A stretch of 64,000 nucleotides of DNA from Phoebastria nigripes (Eukaryota > Chordata > Aves > Procellariiformes > Diomedeidae): the NCBI GenBank assembly GCA_035582835.1, contig JAYKAV010003110.1:2102498-2166497 (forward strand), written 5' to 3'. The notes beneath the pieces were generated by a model. That model was not told the DNA's origin and ran no database searches. It saw only the letters and a list, made by a program, of their open reading frames with translations. The position numbers and the translations under genes were made by a program. Below are positions 1-12,300 of this stretch, piece after piece (the first letter of the stretch is position 1; every line of letters begins with the position of its first letter).

Positions 1-217
1 AATGTTCCCAGGCACAGCACAGTAAGATGATCAGCAGTACAGCAAGCAACAAAAGAAGAAAGCAGCCACTAATGAGCACGAGACTCTAATATACAGTAAG
101 GCAAGCAAGCCCCATGGCAAGCACAGGAGCCTGCCCATTAATAGCTAAACAGCAATAACAGCTATAAATTCCATCTAGCACATTCCAATCAAATCTGTCG
201 TTATCTCAACCCTTTGT

Positions 218-235
218 GCCCCACGTTGGGCGCCA
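218..235 (-). other. Retroviral primer-binding site, tRNA-Lys(1,2) type
   Basis: The reverse strand reads TGGCGCCCAACGTGGGGC, the 18-base complement of the 3' end of tRNA-Lys(1,2) used by several betaretrovirus-like elements. It sits 8 bases downstream of the estimated LTR end, in the correct orientation. All 18 bases match the motif as I know it. Confidence 0.85.
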
Positions 236-369
236 AAAAGGACTATCGTGGTTTAACCCCAGCCAGCAACTAAGCACCACACAGCCGCTCGCTCACTCCC
301 CCCTGGTGGGATGGGGGAGAGCATCAGAAGGGTAAAAGTGAGAAAACTCGTGTGTTGAGATAAAGACAG

Positions 370-375
370 TTTAAT
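370..375 (-). terminator. LTR polyadenylation signal (ATTAAA)
   Basis: The reverse strand reads CTATTAAACTGTC. The same context occurs in the other two LTRs, including CCTATTAAACTGTC near 30666-30679 on the forward strand. Position downstream of the TATA box fits an R-region poly(A) signal. Confidence 0.6.
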
Positions 376-557
376 AGGTAAAGCAAAAGCCATGCACGCA
401 AGCAAAGCAAAACAAGGAATTCATTCACTACTTCCCATCGGCAGGCAGGTGTTCAGCCATCACAAGGAAAGCAGGGCTCCATCACGTGTAACGGTTACTT
501 GGGAAAACAAACACCATCACTCCAAACATCCCCACCCTTCCTTCTTCTTCCCCCAGC

Positions 558-580
558 TTTATATACTGAGCATGACGTCA
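558..580 (-). promoter_or_regulatory. LTR core promoter: CRE palindrome and TATA box
   Basis: On the reverse strand TGACGTCA (573-580), a perfect CRE/ATF site, precedes TATATAAA (558-565) by about 7 bases. This is the U3 promoter of the left-edge LTR. The two related LTRs keep the TATA box, but their CRE is altered to TGACATCA (14928-14935) and TGGCATCA (30463-30470 region). Confidence 0.65.
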
Positions 581-818
581 CATGGTATGGAATACCCCGT
601 TGGCCAGTTTGGGTCAGCTGTCCTGACTATGCTCCCTCCCAACTTCTTGTGTGCCTGGCAGAGCATGGGAAGCTGAAAAGTCCTTGACTAGTAGACTACT
701 TAGCAACAACTAAAAACATCAGCATGTTATCAACATTATTCTCATACTAAATCCAAAACATAGCACTATNCCAGCTACTAGGAAAAAAATTAACTCTATC
801 CCAGCTGAAACCAGGACA

Positions 819-3800
819 TTGTCATTTGCTTTACTTGCATTCAGCTGCTTTTTTTTTTTTCCAGTAGATGCCTGAGAATACAGAAGGTGCGGTTAGAAGA
901 AGCATAACTTGCCCTTGAGAGCTGGCACTGTTTCTATACCGTCTTTGACGCTGTGTATTTAGTATAGGGGTTTTTATTGACCAGGATATAGAATAACATA
1001 TTAGGGATGAATAAAAAAGCCACAAGTTATGCTCACCATCCCAGATGAGAATTTGGCCATTTTTTAGAGCACTTTATATAGGACACAGCTTATTAAAAAA
1101 AAGCTATTTTAGGTGCTGTTACATTTTAAGTACTATGGGGTTTTTTGTCTTTAAACCAGGCTGTCCTAGATACTGAGTTGGACTGCTTGAATATAGTAGG
1201 AAAAGAATGACTGTGATTTTGAAAGTGTTTAAAAATACCCTAAATACTTTGTGCAGTATGAAACTTTATGGGAAATCTGAAGTGTCAAGACTGGATGGGC
1301 GTATTAGCAAGTGTTTCAGTATGAAATGAGGAATTTTCCGCCTCCAGTGATGTAAATTTTCAACTGGAAAGCCATGAGATTTTATCTTAAAACTTACTAC
1401 TTTTTCAGTACTGCGTATTCCCCGATCTGTATGTTGTTTAAGGCCATGGGGAAGAAGTTGCATAACTGGGGAATTAAAGATATTCCAGGACTCTGAAAAT
1501 CTTAATTGTTTTATGAATCTTACTGGAGGCAGAATAAAGGTGAAACATTGAATTGCCATTCAGTATGAATGATAGGTAGAATGTAGACTTCTAGGCAGGA
1601 AGTCAAAGATTTTTGAGGGTATACGTAGCTGAGGGGAGATTGGAGAGAGCTATGTGTTATTTCAGTATCTACAAGAGAGTCAGCTGTGCCCTCAGATACC
1701 AAGGCATTATAGTTTCCTTGCAACGCAAGTTTAAAATATAAGACGCAGTCCCCTTCCCCTCCAACGGTGGGTGTTGCACTGATCCTCAGCCAGGGTTACA
1801 GTTCTGATCTGTTTTATTTGTAGTCCTTAAACATACACAAACAATAAAAGCCAAGTTAATTTAAGGAAAAGCTTCTGAGTGAATTCCTTACTAAAACGTA
1901 CTTAGAACCAAAAGCATAGCTGAACACATCTGAAATATGTATTTGAGTTTGAGAATAAAGTGGGAGAACTATCGGGATCCCAGTGCTTGTTCCTATCCGG
2001 CTTCACGGGGAGGTACCTTCAAATCTTAAAGAAGCTTTATTTTTATAGCATATAAATGCTTTAGACAACTCTAAGTAATATGACTGCCACGTTCCTTAAA
2101 TCTGGTCAAGTTGAAAGTTGCCCAATCAATTTTGGCTTGAGTATTATGTCGGACAGCCAAATAAAACTTTGCTCTTTAATCTGATTTTCAGCCTTATTCT
2201 GCGATTCAGGATCTGCCTTAATTTTGAGAACAATATTTTAAAATAAAATAGTATCTCTTAACAGCCTGATACTCTCTTCCCCCACCCTCCCCAGTGTGCT
2301 AAGTATTCAATGTATTTTTTTGAAGTTCTGTCTTTAAATTTTCTCACACTGCTTTCAAATACTTCAGGTTATATCATGTTTTAAAACTTGGTACACGCTG
2401 TCTTTTTTGCTTGTACTAACTGTAATGTGACAAACTGCAGTAGGTCTTTGATTTGGACTTATAGGTACCATTGTAATACAGATTAATACTGCTCCACTGG
2501 CTGTTAGTTTTCATATCCAGGCAGAGAGGGCTAGTGTAGTTTTTAGTCTTAAAAGCTTGTGGTGATTTCAGGAAGAAGCTATGTGCAGAAAACTTCATAC
2601 ATTGAGAGGTCTGAGTGGAAGATCTGAGTTAATCACATCCTCCGAAGAAGCTACGCTGGCCCTGAAGCTACTCCTTTCACCTCATCACCTTTGCAAATTG
2701 CCATACTCTTTTGCAAAACAATAAGGATGAAGACTTGCATGCTGCTTTCTGTAGTTGGTGTAGGAGACGGCATAAAGCAGTTAAACGTGTCTGTTGGAAA
2801 AACGTGAGTGAGGATGAAGCAAAAGGCTCAGAGTTTTTTATGGTCTAGAAGAGTGAGTCCAGGCTGTCTGCTTGGTTCCAGATCCTACTTTGCCTTTCTG
2901 TCAGGAGTTAGGATTTTTCTTGACTAAGTAACTGCTTAGATGGATTCGGCCTCCTTAGGACAGCCCCTTCTCAAACACCTGACCTGTTTGCACCAGTTCA
3001 GCCCCAGTTCCTGACTGCATGGCCATCCCTTCTTCTGCATGTCTTCTCCTACTGGCTGATAATTGGTCAGCTGTACCATAACTGTAGAGAGCTAATTCCT
3101 GGAGATACTGCTGCTATAAAGCAGTTTCAGGACATCTCTAACTTCTGAATATGGCTTAACAAAGCCATTTTTTTTTCTTCTGGAAAGGGTGGGAGAGAGT
3201 CAAGAATTTTGTAGCTTAGTTTTTCTGTTTTCTAGTCTAAGAAAAAGGCAGTGGAGGTAACAACTGATATTTAGTAACATCAGATGTCTCTATGGTAAGT
3301 GGCAAAATTTTTGGCCAAAAAGTGGGTATATGTTATACTTTACAGTTATGTTCACTAGGTAAATTAAGAAAAAATTCAGGAATATAAATTAAAACAAAAA
3401 CTATGGAAAGAGTTTAATGTTAATTACTCTTGCTGCATAAAAGCATATAAAATCAAGTTTCTGCAAAATTCTAGACTTTGCAGGTTAAGAAGTGTTTCAT
3501 TAGAAATGCAGTTGTTTTAAATGGTCATTAAGATGAACTACAGATATTTCTACATTAACGTTTCAGCTTCAAAGAACTCTCCCAATTGAACAGGATGAAA
3601 CCTGTTTTCAAAACCAAGTGTTACTTTTTTTTAATGGATATTAGTAAAACAAAACCTTGAGTTTTATATGACAAATATAACATTGAACTGTGCTTGCTTT
3701 CCAGGGATTGCTTTTGCTCCTACTAACTCAGGATACACTTGAGTTTTCAGTGGTGGCTAATAACTCTTCATGCTTAATGGTGCCTTTTGTCTGGTGTGAT

Positions 3801-4143
3801 ATATAATGTTTAGTTTTTCTGTTTCACGCATTCTTAGGTATACTTTGTATTATCAGTCATGGAATTTAACCTCTTGAAGTCTTACAGTGATGTTGTTTCC
3901 TGTTTTAAGGAAGAAAAATTGCTGTTTATGGGATTTCTTCTAGAATTACATCTAAGTTTCTTACTTTGTAGTTTATATGGCAAGTGATTTCTCATATTCT
4001 GCTATAAGATAATAGTAATATAATGGATAATCTGTTCATGGCTAAAATTCAGGCTTGCTTCAAACTCACTAGAAACAAAATATCCAGTTTATTTGGTTAT
4101 ACATTACATTGTTCAAAATAAATTACCTTTTTTTTATTCTTAG
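819..4143. other. BRMS1L intron 1 (3' part)
   Basis: This is AT-rich sequence with short T runs and no convincing exon, CpG island or recognised repeat. The exon 1 sequence expected for the family (acidic, Ser/Glu-rich, with a CpG-rich promoter) is absent, so the gene start lies left of the window. Short open frames at 831-1025, 1266-1559 and 2416-2598 on the reverse strand look like chance. Confidence 0.7.
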
Positions 4144-4234
4144 AAATGGATGATGAGGACTGTGAGAGAAGAAGAATGGAGTGTTTAGATGAAATGTCCA
4201 ATCTTGAAAAGCAATTTACAGACCTTAAAGATCA
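4144..4234 (+). CDS. BRMS1L: BRMS1L exon 2
   Basis: The acceptor TTTTTTTATTCTTAG is followed by AA (completing a Glu codon begun in exon 1) and then ATG GAT GAT GAG. The encoded residues are [19 protein letters not shown] and then [10 protein letters not shown]. The last two bases, CA, start a Gln codon. The donor is gtaagt, a consensus match. This begins the heptad-like coiled coil. The in-frame ATG could serve as an alternative start, but family homology argues that translation begins upstream. Confidence 0.95.
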
Positions 4235-7200
4235 GTAAGTATTTTAATGTTTTAAGTGCCTCACTTGAGGATCCATTCCGTGAGAATGTTGTGTGCAGCT
4301 GGTGTTTCTTGTCTTTCATATATGTGGATGCTACTTTTGGAGAAGAATAAGGATTGGGAGTTGTGAAATTATTTGCAGGCAGTTGCTCCAGAATACTTTT
4401 ATGTATTTATTTATTTATTTTCGGTCTTGCTGTAAGAATGGTTTTGAAGTGTTGTTGCTGTGAGGGGCTGGTGTGGGTCTATTGCATCAAAATCCTTAGC
4501 AGAACCAAGGAATTGTGATTTTAGGGACATTTGTGATTTTATTTATTTATTTACTCAAGATCTTTCTCATCCTTTTACATGTGTGGGACAGACCCAAGCA
4601 CTGTCTTTGCTAAGTAAGAAATTAGGGTTTTTTTGCAAGGTATCACAGCAGTTTTTATAGTTGGTACCAATGAAAGTTTCTTGTGGTTACTGCAGACCAG
4701 ATACCAATACTAAAAAAAATGAAAATACTGTTAGCTCTCTGTCTGTAGTTTGCCATAATATCTACATCAGTAGTGAAGACCTAGTGAGTAGAAGAGATGA
4801 AATTAATAGCCACAGTTATTCAAAAGTGAATCTCATTTGTATTAGAGCCAGTCTTTTGTATGTGTTTTAAATTGGCTTTTTTTCACATGTGCCCAGACAA
4901 GCTAGATGCATCTGTTCCAATTTAAATTGGTGGTAATTTGGCAACTAACTTAATCAGGTACTTGACAAGTGAAACTTTGAGGACACCTTGTCTATTCTTG
5001 AGCATATATTTTAATTGAAAATCTAGTCAGTTGTCATTACCTTTCAGATGCGGATTTATATTGTGAGATAGTTCTTTCTACTACAGAACTGAGACATACA
5101 ACTTGCTTTGCCTAACAGGACACTGTGAGGTCCATCTAATAGGGTCTGGAAAGAATTGCCCAACAAGCAATTTCTTGCTGCATTGTCTAAAGAACAGGAC
5201 TCTTTGTCCTGCTGTTCTTCTTTGGGCTGAGCATGGAGCAACCTGGGAAATGGAGCCAATTGAGTAGTATTGGAACCAGTCGGTACTGACTGGTTTGGCA
5301 TTTGGAAAACTGCCAGCTTTTGAGTTGTCCTACTCTTCCATCTGTTGGACAGCTTGGATGACTGAAAACAGTTTGTGGAAACAAACCTTTAAGGAGTGAA
5401 TATGAAGGAGGGTGGTCTTGGGAGGAAGGAAGCAAGTATTTTGGGGGGTTTAGGGATTGCGAATGGTGTTTGGGAGGTGGTAAGGCTGTGGTATATGAGG
5501 AGGAAGGCATTGTGTAGACACTAGTTAGTTGAGAGATTGGGGTGTTTGTAGGGGCTGGAAGAACTATGATGGAGGGAATACTGGGAAAGGAGCATTAGAA
5601 TGATGGAAGAAGGATTATAGGGAGGAGCAGCCGTGAGTAGGGAGGTGATAAAGTTTGGAAAGAAGAAAAAGATGCATAAACAATGGGATGTTTAGTCACA
5701 ACCAATAGCAGAGATGATGAAGTGACTGCATCTGCCTCTTCTTCCTTTTCAGGGAAACTGAATTTGGATGCTATGAGATAAGTAGGATTTACAGTGGTTG
5801 ATAGCAGTTATTCATTTTAGGCAAATCACTGTTCAAAAGTACTGGATAAACAGTTTTAGTCCATCAACTGCTGCATGGTACCAAGTGCTGGCAGCACCCA
5901 GTCCATAACTGCATGCTCTGATGTAGCTGGCACTTGGTGCTGTGTAATCAAATGTTAGTGACCCACCCAGTCATATGCGCTGTGCACCCGTGCTTATGTT
6001 CTAGCTAAATAATTCTGCTGTAGCTCTATGTTAACCATCGTGTGCGTAGCATGCTCATCAAGGATTGAGCCCAGCAAGTTGGGTTTTGATCAGCTGCCGG
6101 CTATGTCAGTTGACTGCAGGACAGATTGCAGGTATCGTACTCTGACAGTTTGCAGGTTGGAAGGAGGGGAGTGATCACTGACTATTGCTAGGTTAGGTAC
6201 ACATGCTTGTACTATGGAGTTGTCATCAAAGTAAAATGATGAGCAGGCTGGTGGCAGATGGACAGGAGGTATTTCTCAAGGAGGTCTTGATGTATCAGTA
6301 TACATGAACTTTCTCCTGTCTAATTCATTACTTAACCTACGTACTTTAAACAAGTAAAAAAGCAGCGTCCCTGTCCCAAAGACATCTCTTATATCTGTTT
6401 AAACAGATATAACAAAGATATGTTTATCTGTGTAAACAGATAACATCTGATGTGTTCTTAACACATACAACAGAGTTTGTGTATGTTTGCCTTAATTCTA
6501 CAGCTTTCGATTGTGGGGTACAAGGTAAAAAATGAGAACAGGAAAAGCTGGTTATATCGATGATTCTACCATTGAACACTATATTTAAGTTATCAGTTAC
6601 AAAGAGTGGAGCTTTGTTGTGATTGAATACTTGTAATTGCTATTACATTAAATTCTTCAAAATGCAAGCAGATTTCCTCATTGTCTGACAGTAAATATTA
6701 GCTTTTATAGAAGGAATGAATTTTAGGTAAAATAAAAATATTTTAAATACACTTCCTTTTGGCAGGAGTGGAAGATGTCAGTTACAAATTATCCCATGAT
6801 ATTTGTGATAGTGTGCAATATGTGGATTTTCACAGGAGACAAAATGAGGGTTGCTTCAATAAGAGCCTGCCTCTCTTTTTCCTTGGTTTATGGTAGGGTG
6901 GGAGCAGATATGTGAACACGAAAGCAAATGGGCATTTCTATCCACAAAATGTCTATCTTTCTCTCCCATGATGTAAGCCATATTGTTCAGATGTATTGTA
7001 GCACCCTTTCTTGTCCTCTTCCATGTTGATTCACCTCCTACTCCATCTTAATCCTATTAACAGCTGTGCGATTTTTTTTCTTCTTCCTTAGAGATGGAAA
7101 TACATTTCATTTTATCTTTACTTTCTACACTTCTGATTGTCTGCATGTGTTTTCCAGAAGGGCTTAATAGACATGAGGAATATTGTTCAAAAAGAAAATA

Positions 7201-9275
7201 TGTATTGTAAAATTCAAATGGTAACAAATCTTAACTTTGCTTCAGTGGGCGTTCCATAACATTAACAAAGAGATGCAGAATAGTTCTTTTAAAAATATTT
7301 CTTCTAACTTGTTTTTGCTTTTAAATAAAATACATATTTTTTTATTTCTATTATTTTAAGACTTTACAAAGAAAGATTAAGCCAAGTGGATGCAAAACTA
7401 CAGGAGGTCATAGCTGGAAAAGCACCTGAATATTTAGAACCCTTGGCAGCTTTACAAGAAAATATGCAAATCCGAACCAAGGTGGCAGGTAGGCATGTAA
7501 AATGAGTATTGCTGTTTCAACAGTATAAACTTGCTATGCATTTTAAGGTCAATCTCCTTTTTTCTTTAGAATTGTTCAAGGAGTGTGTTTTAAAGTCAGA
7601 AATACTGTGGCATTGTTTTAAATGTAAAATATTTTTCAAGTCAAAATGAATAGATTGCTTACCTCTTTGCACAAGTTGCCTGATAACATCACACTAAAAA
7701 TACGGCTTTTTTATGTTTCATTTAATGGCTGTCTGTCTTTGTGTAGTAAGCACAAAATTACTGAGTTAAAACCAGTAATAATTCTTAGTAGTCAGAAGAT
7801 TGGGGATCAAGTCTGCGCACTGGTCACTGTTGAAATGAAGAGATATGTAAGTGCTGTCTCATGAAGTGCTTGCCAGATCATCTCAGATGATCATGTTTTT
7901 CCTGCTCTCCTAGTCTGTGTCTCTTCTCTGCTCCCATCCTCCTGTTCCGTCTGGGGAAGGAAGAAAACTCCTGTCCTTAGCAGCTTTTATCTAAGCTGCA
8001 TTTTAATTATTAAAACTAATGTTTAGATAGGCTTTTATGCTCATAGGAGAAGCTGGAAAGAACTTTTATCTTCTTCTGGGATACAACCATATAGTCATAT
8101 GGAACGGCGGTATTATAGGAAGACAAAGTTCTGGGCTTCCCTATTGTAAATTCTTTTCATGTTATAGCTCGACTCCTTTAGGAGTAATTCAGCTGTCTAA
8201 GGGTTACCTAACACAGGCTGTCAGAGAGCCAAAAAGCAGACAGTTGTGATCTCTCTAGCCAGAGAAGCTATGCCAGTGTCTTTTCTAAGAAATTCAGCAG
8301 AAGCATGGTGCACGCAAACTGGAAAATGGCAAGCCTGCTTATACTTTTCATAATACTAGTGCTACTTCAGTGCTACTCAGTATGTCTTCACTGGTACTTT
8401 TGACTTCAGGCTATGAAAAGAATTTGAAATCTTTTGGTCTATTGCATTTCTCTCCCTCCTGGTCTTCTCCATAACGCTTTTCCTCAGCTGGTGACCCAGA
8501 ATTTCTGAGTTTTAAGATCTTAACCCAAATTTACTTTACTAGTCCTAAGTAGCCCACTTGGGCTTCGCAGAACGTTCACAGGTGAACTTGCAGAAGGTTT
8601 GATATAAAAGCAACCTTAATCCAGGCTTTTGATTTTCAGTTTTAAATGTGGCTGGCTGTCAGCGCTTTCATGTAGGTGGATATGGATAGGCAGAATATTA
8701 CAGATTCTCCTGATTTGTCTTCAGCAGCACTGAAGATCCATGTTCCAATGTAAAAAGAGCCCAGGGTAAAAACTACAAAGTTTCCTTGAAGCTGAGGTTA
8801 GAAATCAGGATTGTTTTTTGTTTTGGGTTTTTTTTTTTTTTTCCTTTTTTCCTTAACTGAATGAGATTGATAAAATTATTCCAGAGAAAGCAAGAAACTG
8901 CAGAACAGGCTTATTTGTTCTTAGTGTTTGAGAGCCTTGACAGAAGTAGGTAGGAGCAGGACTTGAGCTCCAGCAGGTAACCTCTAAGGACCTACTTCTA
9001 CCTGAGAGAGGGGAGGAATGGGTGAAAAAAAAATAGCTAAACTGTGTTTAGCTAAACTATGGATATAATTGCATTTGTGGTAGAAAAGAAACTTGTGTTC
9101 CTCTGCTCTCTAAGGCACTGAGCACTATTCACACAAAATGTGGATCTTGACTATTTCAGCAAGTCAGGAATACAACTGTTTCTTCTAGAAGTATTCATAC
9201 CTATACTGCTTGATTTCAGGCAAATAAGCAGTGATTATAAATTGGTAGACCTAGATATGCCAGTCAGCCATAAAT

Positions 9276-9313
<38 letters not shown>

Positions 9314-12300
9314 CCAGCATAAAATACTGATGTAAGAAAAGAACATTTTGAATTCTAGATCAAAAGTGACTTCACAGCGGAAAGATGATTGACATAATAC
9401 TTTGCAGTTTGTTTTTCAGAGGAATTGCCAATAACAGTATTGTTCCTCTTGTACTGTATTAATTTATAGTCAACTGAATTCTGAGGGAAGTCGTTTTTGG
9501 GAGTTCTTCAGTTGCTAGACAGCACCAGCGTGTGTGCAAACTTAACTCCTTGAGATGGTCATCTGGAACAATTTAAGTATTTTGTGTTGAATGCATTGAA
9601 TATATTAAATCAAGTTCTATCTATACTTGCCATATATTACATTTCAGATACCTTTCAGATTTTTTCAGCTGTCTGTTTAGTAGACACATTTTCAGAAATG
9701 TGTAAGAAATGCTCCTAATACTCAGAAGCNGTATCCTTTGTATTGCAAGATGGCTATTTCTAAGAATGGAACAGAGTCTTGTTAATTGATGTGATTTAGT
9801 AAGGTCATGCATTATAAAGTAAGCCTTATTCCAAATATTAATTTGTAAAAGCTTGTTCTTTCATTCAGTTTTCTAGCTATTTAAAAACCCCAAAACGTTA
9901 TTTAAAACTCTAATTAGAAAATAGAAGAGGCCATTTAGTACTTCATGGATTTGAAAACTGGGGATATCCAGGATAATTTGATCAGAAATATGAAATAGAC
10001 CTATTTTGTAAAGTTAGCATGACTGCTGGTGTAATTTGTTGACTGATAGGGGAAAAAGTTCTAATAGCATTTATTTTTCCTCAGATCTTCAGAATTAAGG
10101 GATTACTTGTTCTTATTTTTACTCTGTAAAGCAGCCAGCCACTCTACGTGCCTAATATAATATATCTGTATTTTCCAGTATGTACATGTTTTCGGACTTG
10201 CGGGTCGTCTTAAAAGAGAATTCTGAAATCAGATATTAGCTAAAGAAAGTAATATTGCTGTAATTTGTCTCATTACAGGTATTTATAGAGAGCTTTGTCT
10301 GGAATCTGTGAAGAACAAGTATGAATGTGAAATTCAAGCCTCTCGACAGCACTGTGAGGTTGTGCCAGCTATTTTACATTGATAGCTAATCTCATCTAAT
10401 TTTACTGTGTGTCATGCTTTTATTATTGCTGTTATTTGCTATTTGAATGCAATTGCCTTGTGATATTTAAGCCCACGTAAGAGGTTATTCAAAGCATATA
10501 AAAATTAGCTTTATATTAGTTTGGCTTTGCATATGAGTATAGCTAAGGTTTCTTATTTTTCATTAACAGGTTCTTATTAATAGATTCTCACATGATTTTT
10601 TTTACCTTTGTTATAAAAAGATTACCAAGAACAGTAACTAAAATATCTGACATAATTTTAGCAAAAAGCACCTTACATTTTAATAACAACAACAGCAATA
10701 ATAATAATGGTGTCTTTTTAAGATGCCTTGGACAGCTAGTCACCAAGTGCTTGAAGCAAAACAGATGTCTAAACACAAACACTCTTTCATTTTAAAATGG
10801 AATTTTAAAATGGTCTCAGAACAGATAACACTCATTTGGCATTTCAGGTATATGTAAGAGGCTTCCGCCTTTTCAATTCCACTGGGAATTTTTTTTTTAT
10901 AATTAGGGGTTGAAAAATATATGAAAGGAGGTCTTTGGAATTTAAATACTTTGTAACTTGAAGGGAATGGTAAGCATCACAGCCGTTTAGTTAAACAGGG
11001 TTCTTTGGTTTTGGCTATTCCTCAACTGTTTTGCTTCACTCCAGCATACTAGCTTGAACATTGGTAAAGGTAAGTTTCTGTTAGTATGCTGTGCTATTGG
11101 CAGGAGCAGTTGAGGTGCAGACACCTGCTGACTTGGCTCTAGGGACTGCAGCTTCTGGCAGAGACATGGTAGCAAATAGCTAGAGGCAGTGACTTGTGCT
11201 GCTTAAGCTGTTTTTTCAGTGAGTAAGTCCAAGCCCTCCGTTTTCCAGAGTTGTTAAAGATGTTGCTCAGTGAAAATGAACTTTAAAATGTAACAATCAG
11301 CTGTATTTCCTACTTGTGTTTTAGGAAACGTGCAAGCTTATGAAAGAACAGTAAACTTATTTCCTTGAGGCTTGGAACTCAGCTTAATTCCAAGTTACTG
11401 GTTTAGAGAGTTTAGTGTTTTTCGATGCTGCCTTTAAAAGGGTAACTGATCTATATAGATACTGTGTAATTTTGGTATCAGTCCTATGTGGTGGACTATA
11501 ATTGAGAGCAGTTTACTACAAAGTTGACTTTCTTGTTCTGAAACACTTAGAGATGGAAGAGAGCGTAGACTGCACAAAACACTGTAGAAAGTTCACATCA
11601 GAGTGTGTTTTTGTTTGTCTTTGTATATAAAAAGTGCTAATGAGACACCTAACATTGAAGGCATTACGTTAATCTATTTGGATCAGAAATTGCCTTTTAA
11701 AAGAATGAACTAGCTAACTGTTCTAAAGCAGTGCTTTAAAAGTGTTTCTCACAGCTTTAAGGTAGACAGTTTTGCTTTCACAACTATCTAGATTATTTTA
11801 TGTGCTCAATAAATTCTTTCTTCCGTGGGAAGGTATTTTTCAGATCTATGAAAATAGACAATTATAAATACTGTGTTAATAGATGATAATTCTCTATAAA
11901 TGACTGCAGGTTTATTAATATTGGAGGCAGCTTAATAAAAAGGTTTCCACGAAAACATTAGCTTTTCTGATTTATAATGAAAGATGGCATAGAGGTCACT
12001 ACTTTACAGTTATTCATTGTGAATAAATCTTTGCTATCCAAAAGGAAAATACTGTATTTGTGTCAAAATACAAACAGTTATTCTGGAGATCTAGCTGCAT
12101 GCTTTTATATACTTAGTTATTCTTGGTACTGATATTTGATAACTATATTTACACTTATGCCAAGTGAGCATGCTGTCTTTAAGGAGCTAGGATCTCATGC
12201 TAAGAAAGTGGATAGAGGGAAATGTCATATGCTTTATGGCTTCTGAAAAAATTTCACCTAAAGCTACTCTTACCTTCCTTCCGCTGAGGCTTTAAATTGT

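Larger units (their letters stand above)
1..818 (-). mobile_element. Endogenous retrovirus, 5' LTR plus leader, running off left edge
   Basis: On the reverse strand an LTR begins TGTCCTGGTTTCAGCTGG near 818 and ends near 244. It is followed by a primer-binding site at 218-235 and a leader continuing to position 1. The LTR shares its whole layout with the copies at 14616-15159 and 30206-30795: the TGTCCTG start, TATA box, ATTAAA and a GTTAAACCAC-type end. The PBS directly beyond the LTR shows this is a 5' LTR joined to internal sequence, not a solo LTR. No gag, pol or env reading frame is visible in the 217 bases available. The host position appears to be intron 1 of BRMS1L, antisense to the gene. 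The PBS suggests a tRNA-Lys-primed (ERVK-like) element, but the class is uncertain. Confidence 0.85.

Noticed and set aside
4146..4148. Exon 2 ATG as the true BRMS1L start
   Set aside because: The exon has a good splice acceptor immediately before it, and the AA before ATG completes a codon. The family has an upstream acidic N-terminus, so this ATG is internal.
9280..9312. Poly(A) run as the tail of a processed pseudogene
   Set aside because: No transcript-like body or flanking duplication was found upstream.
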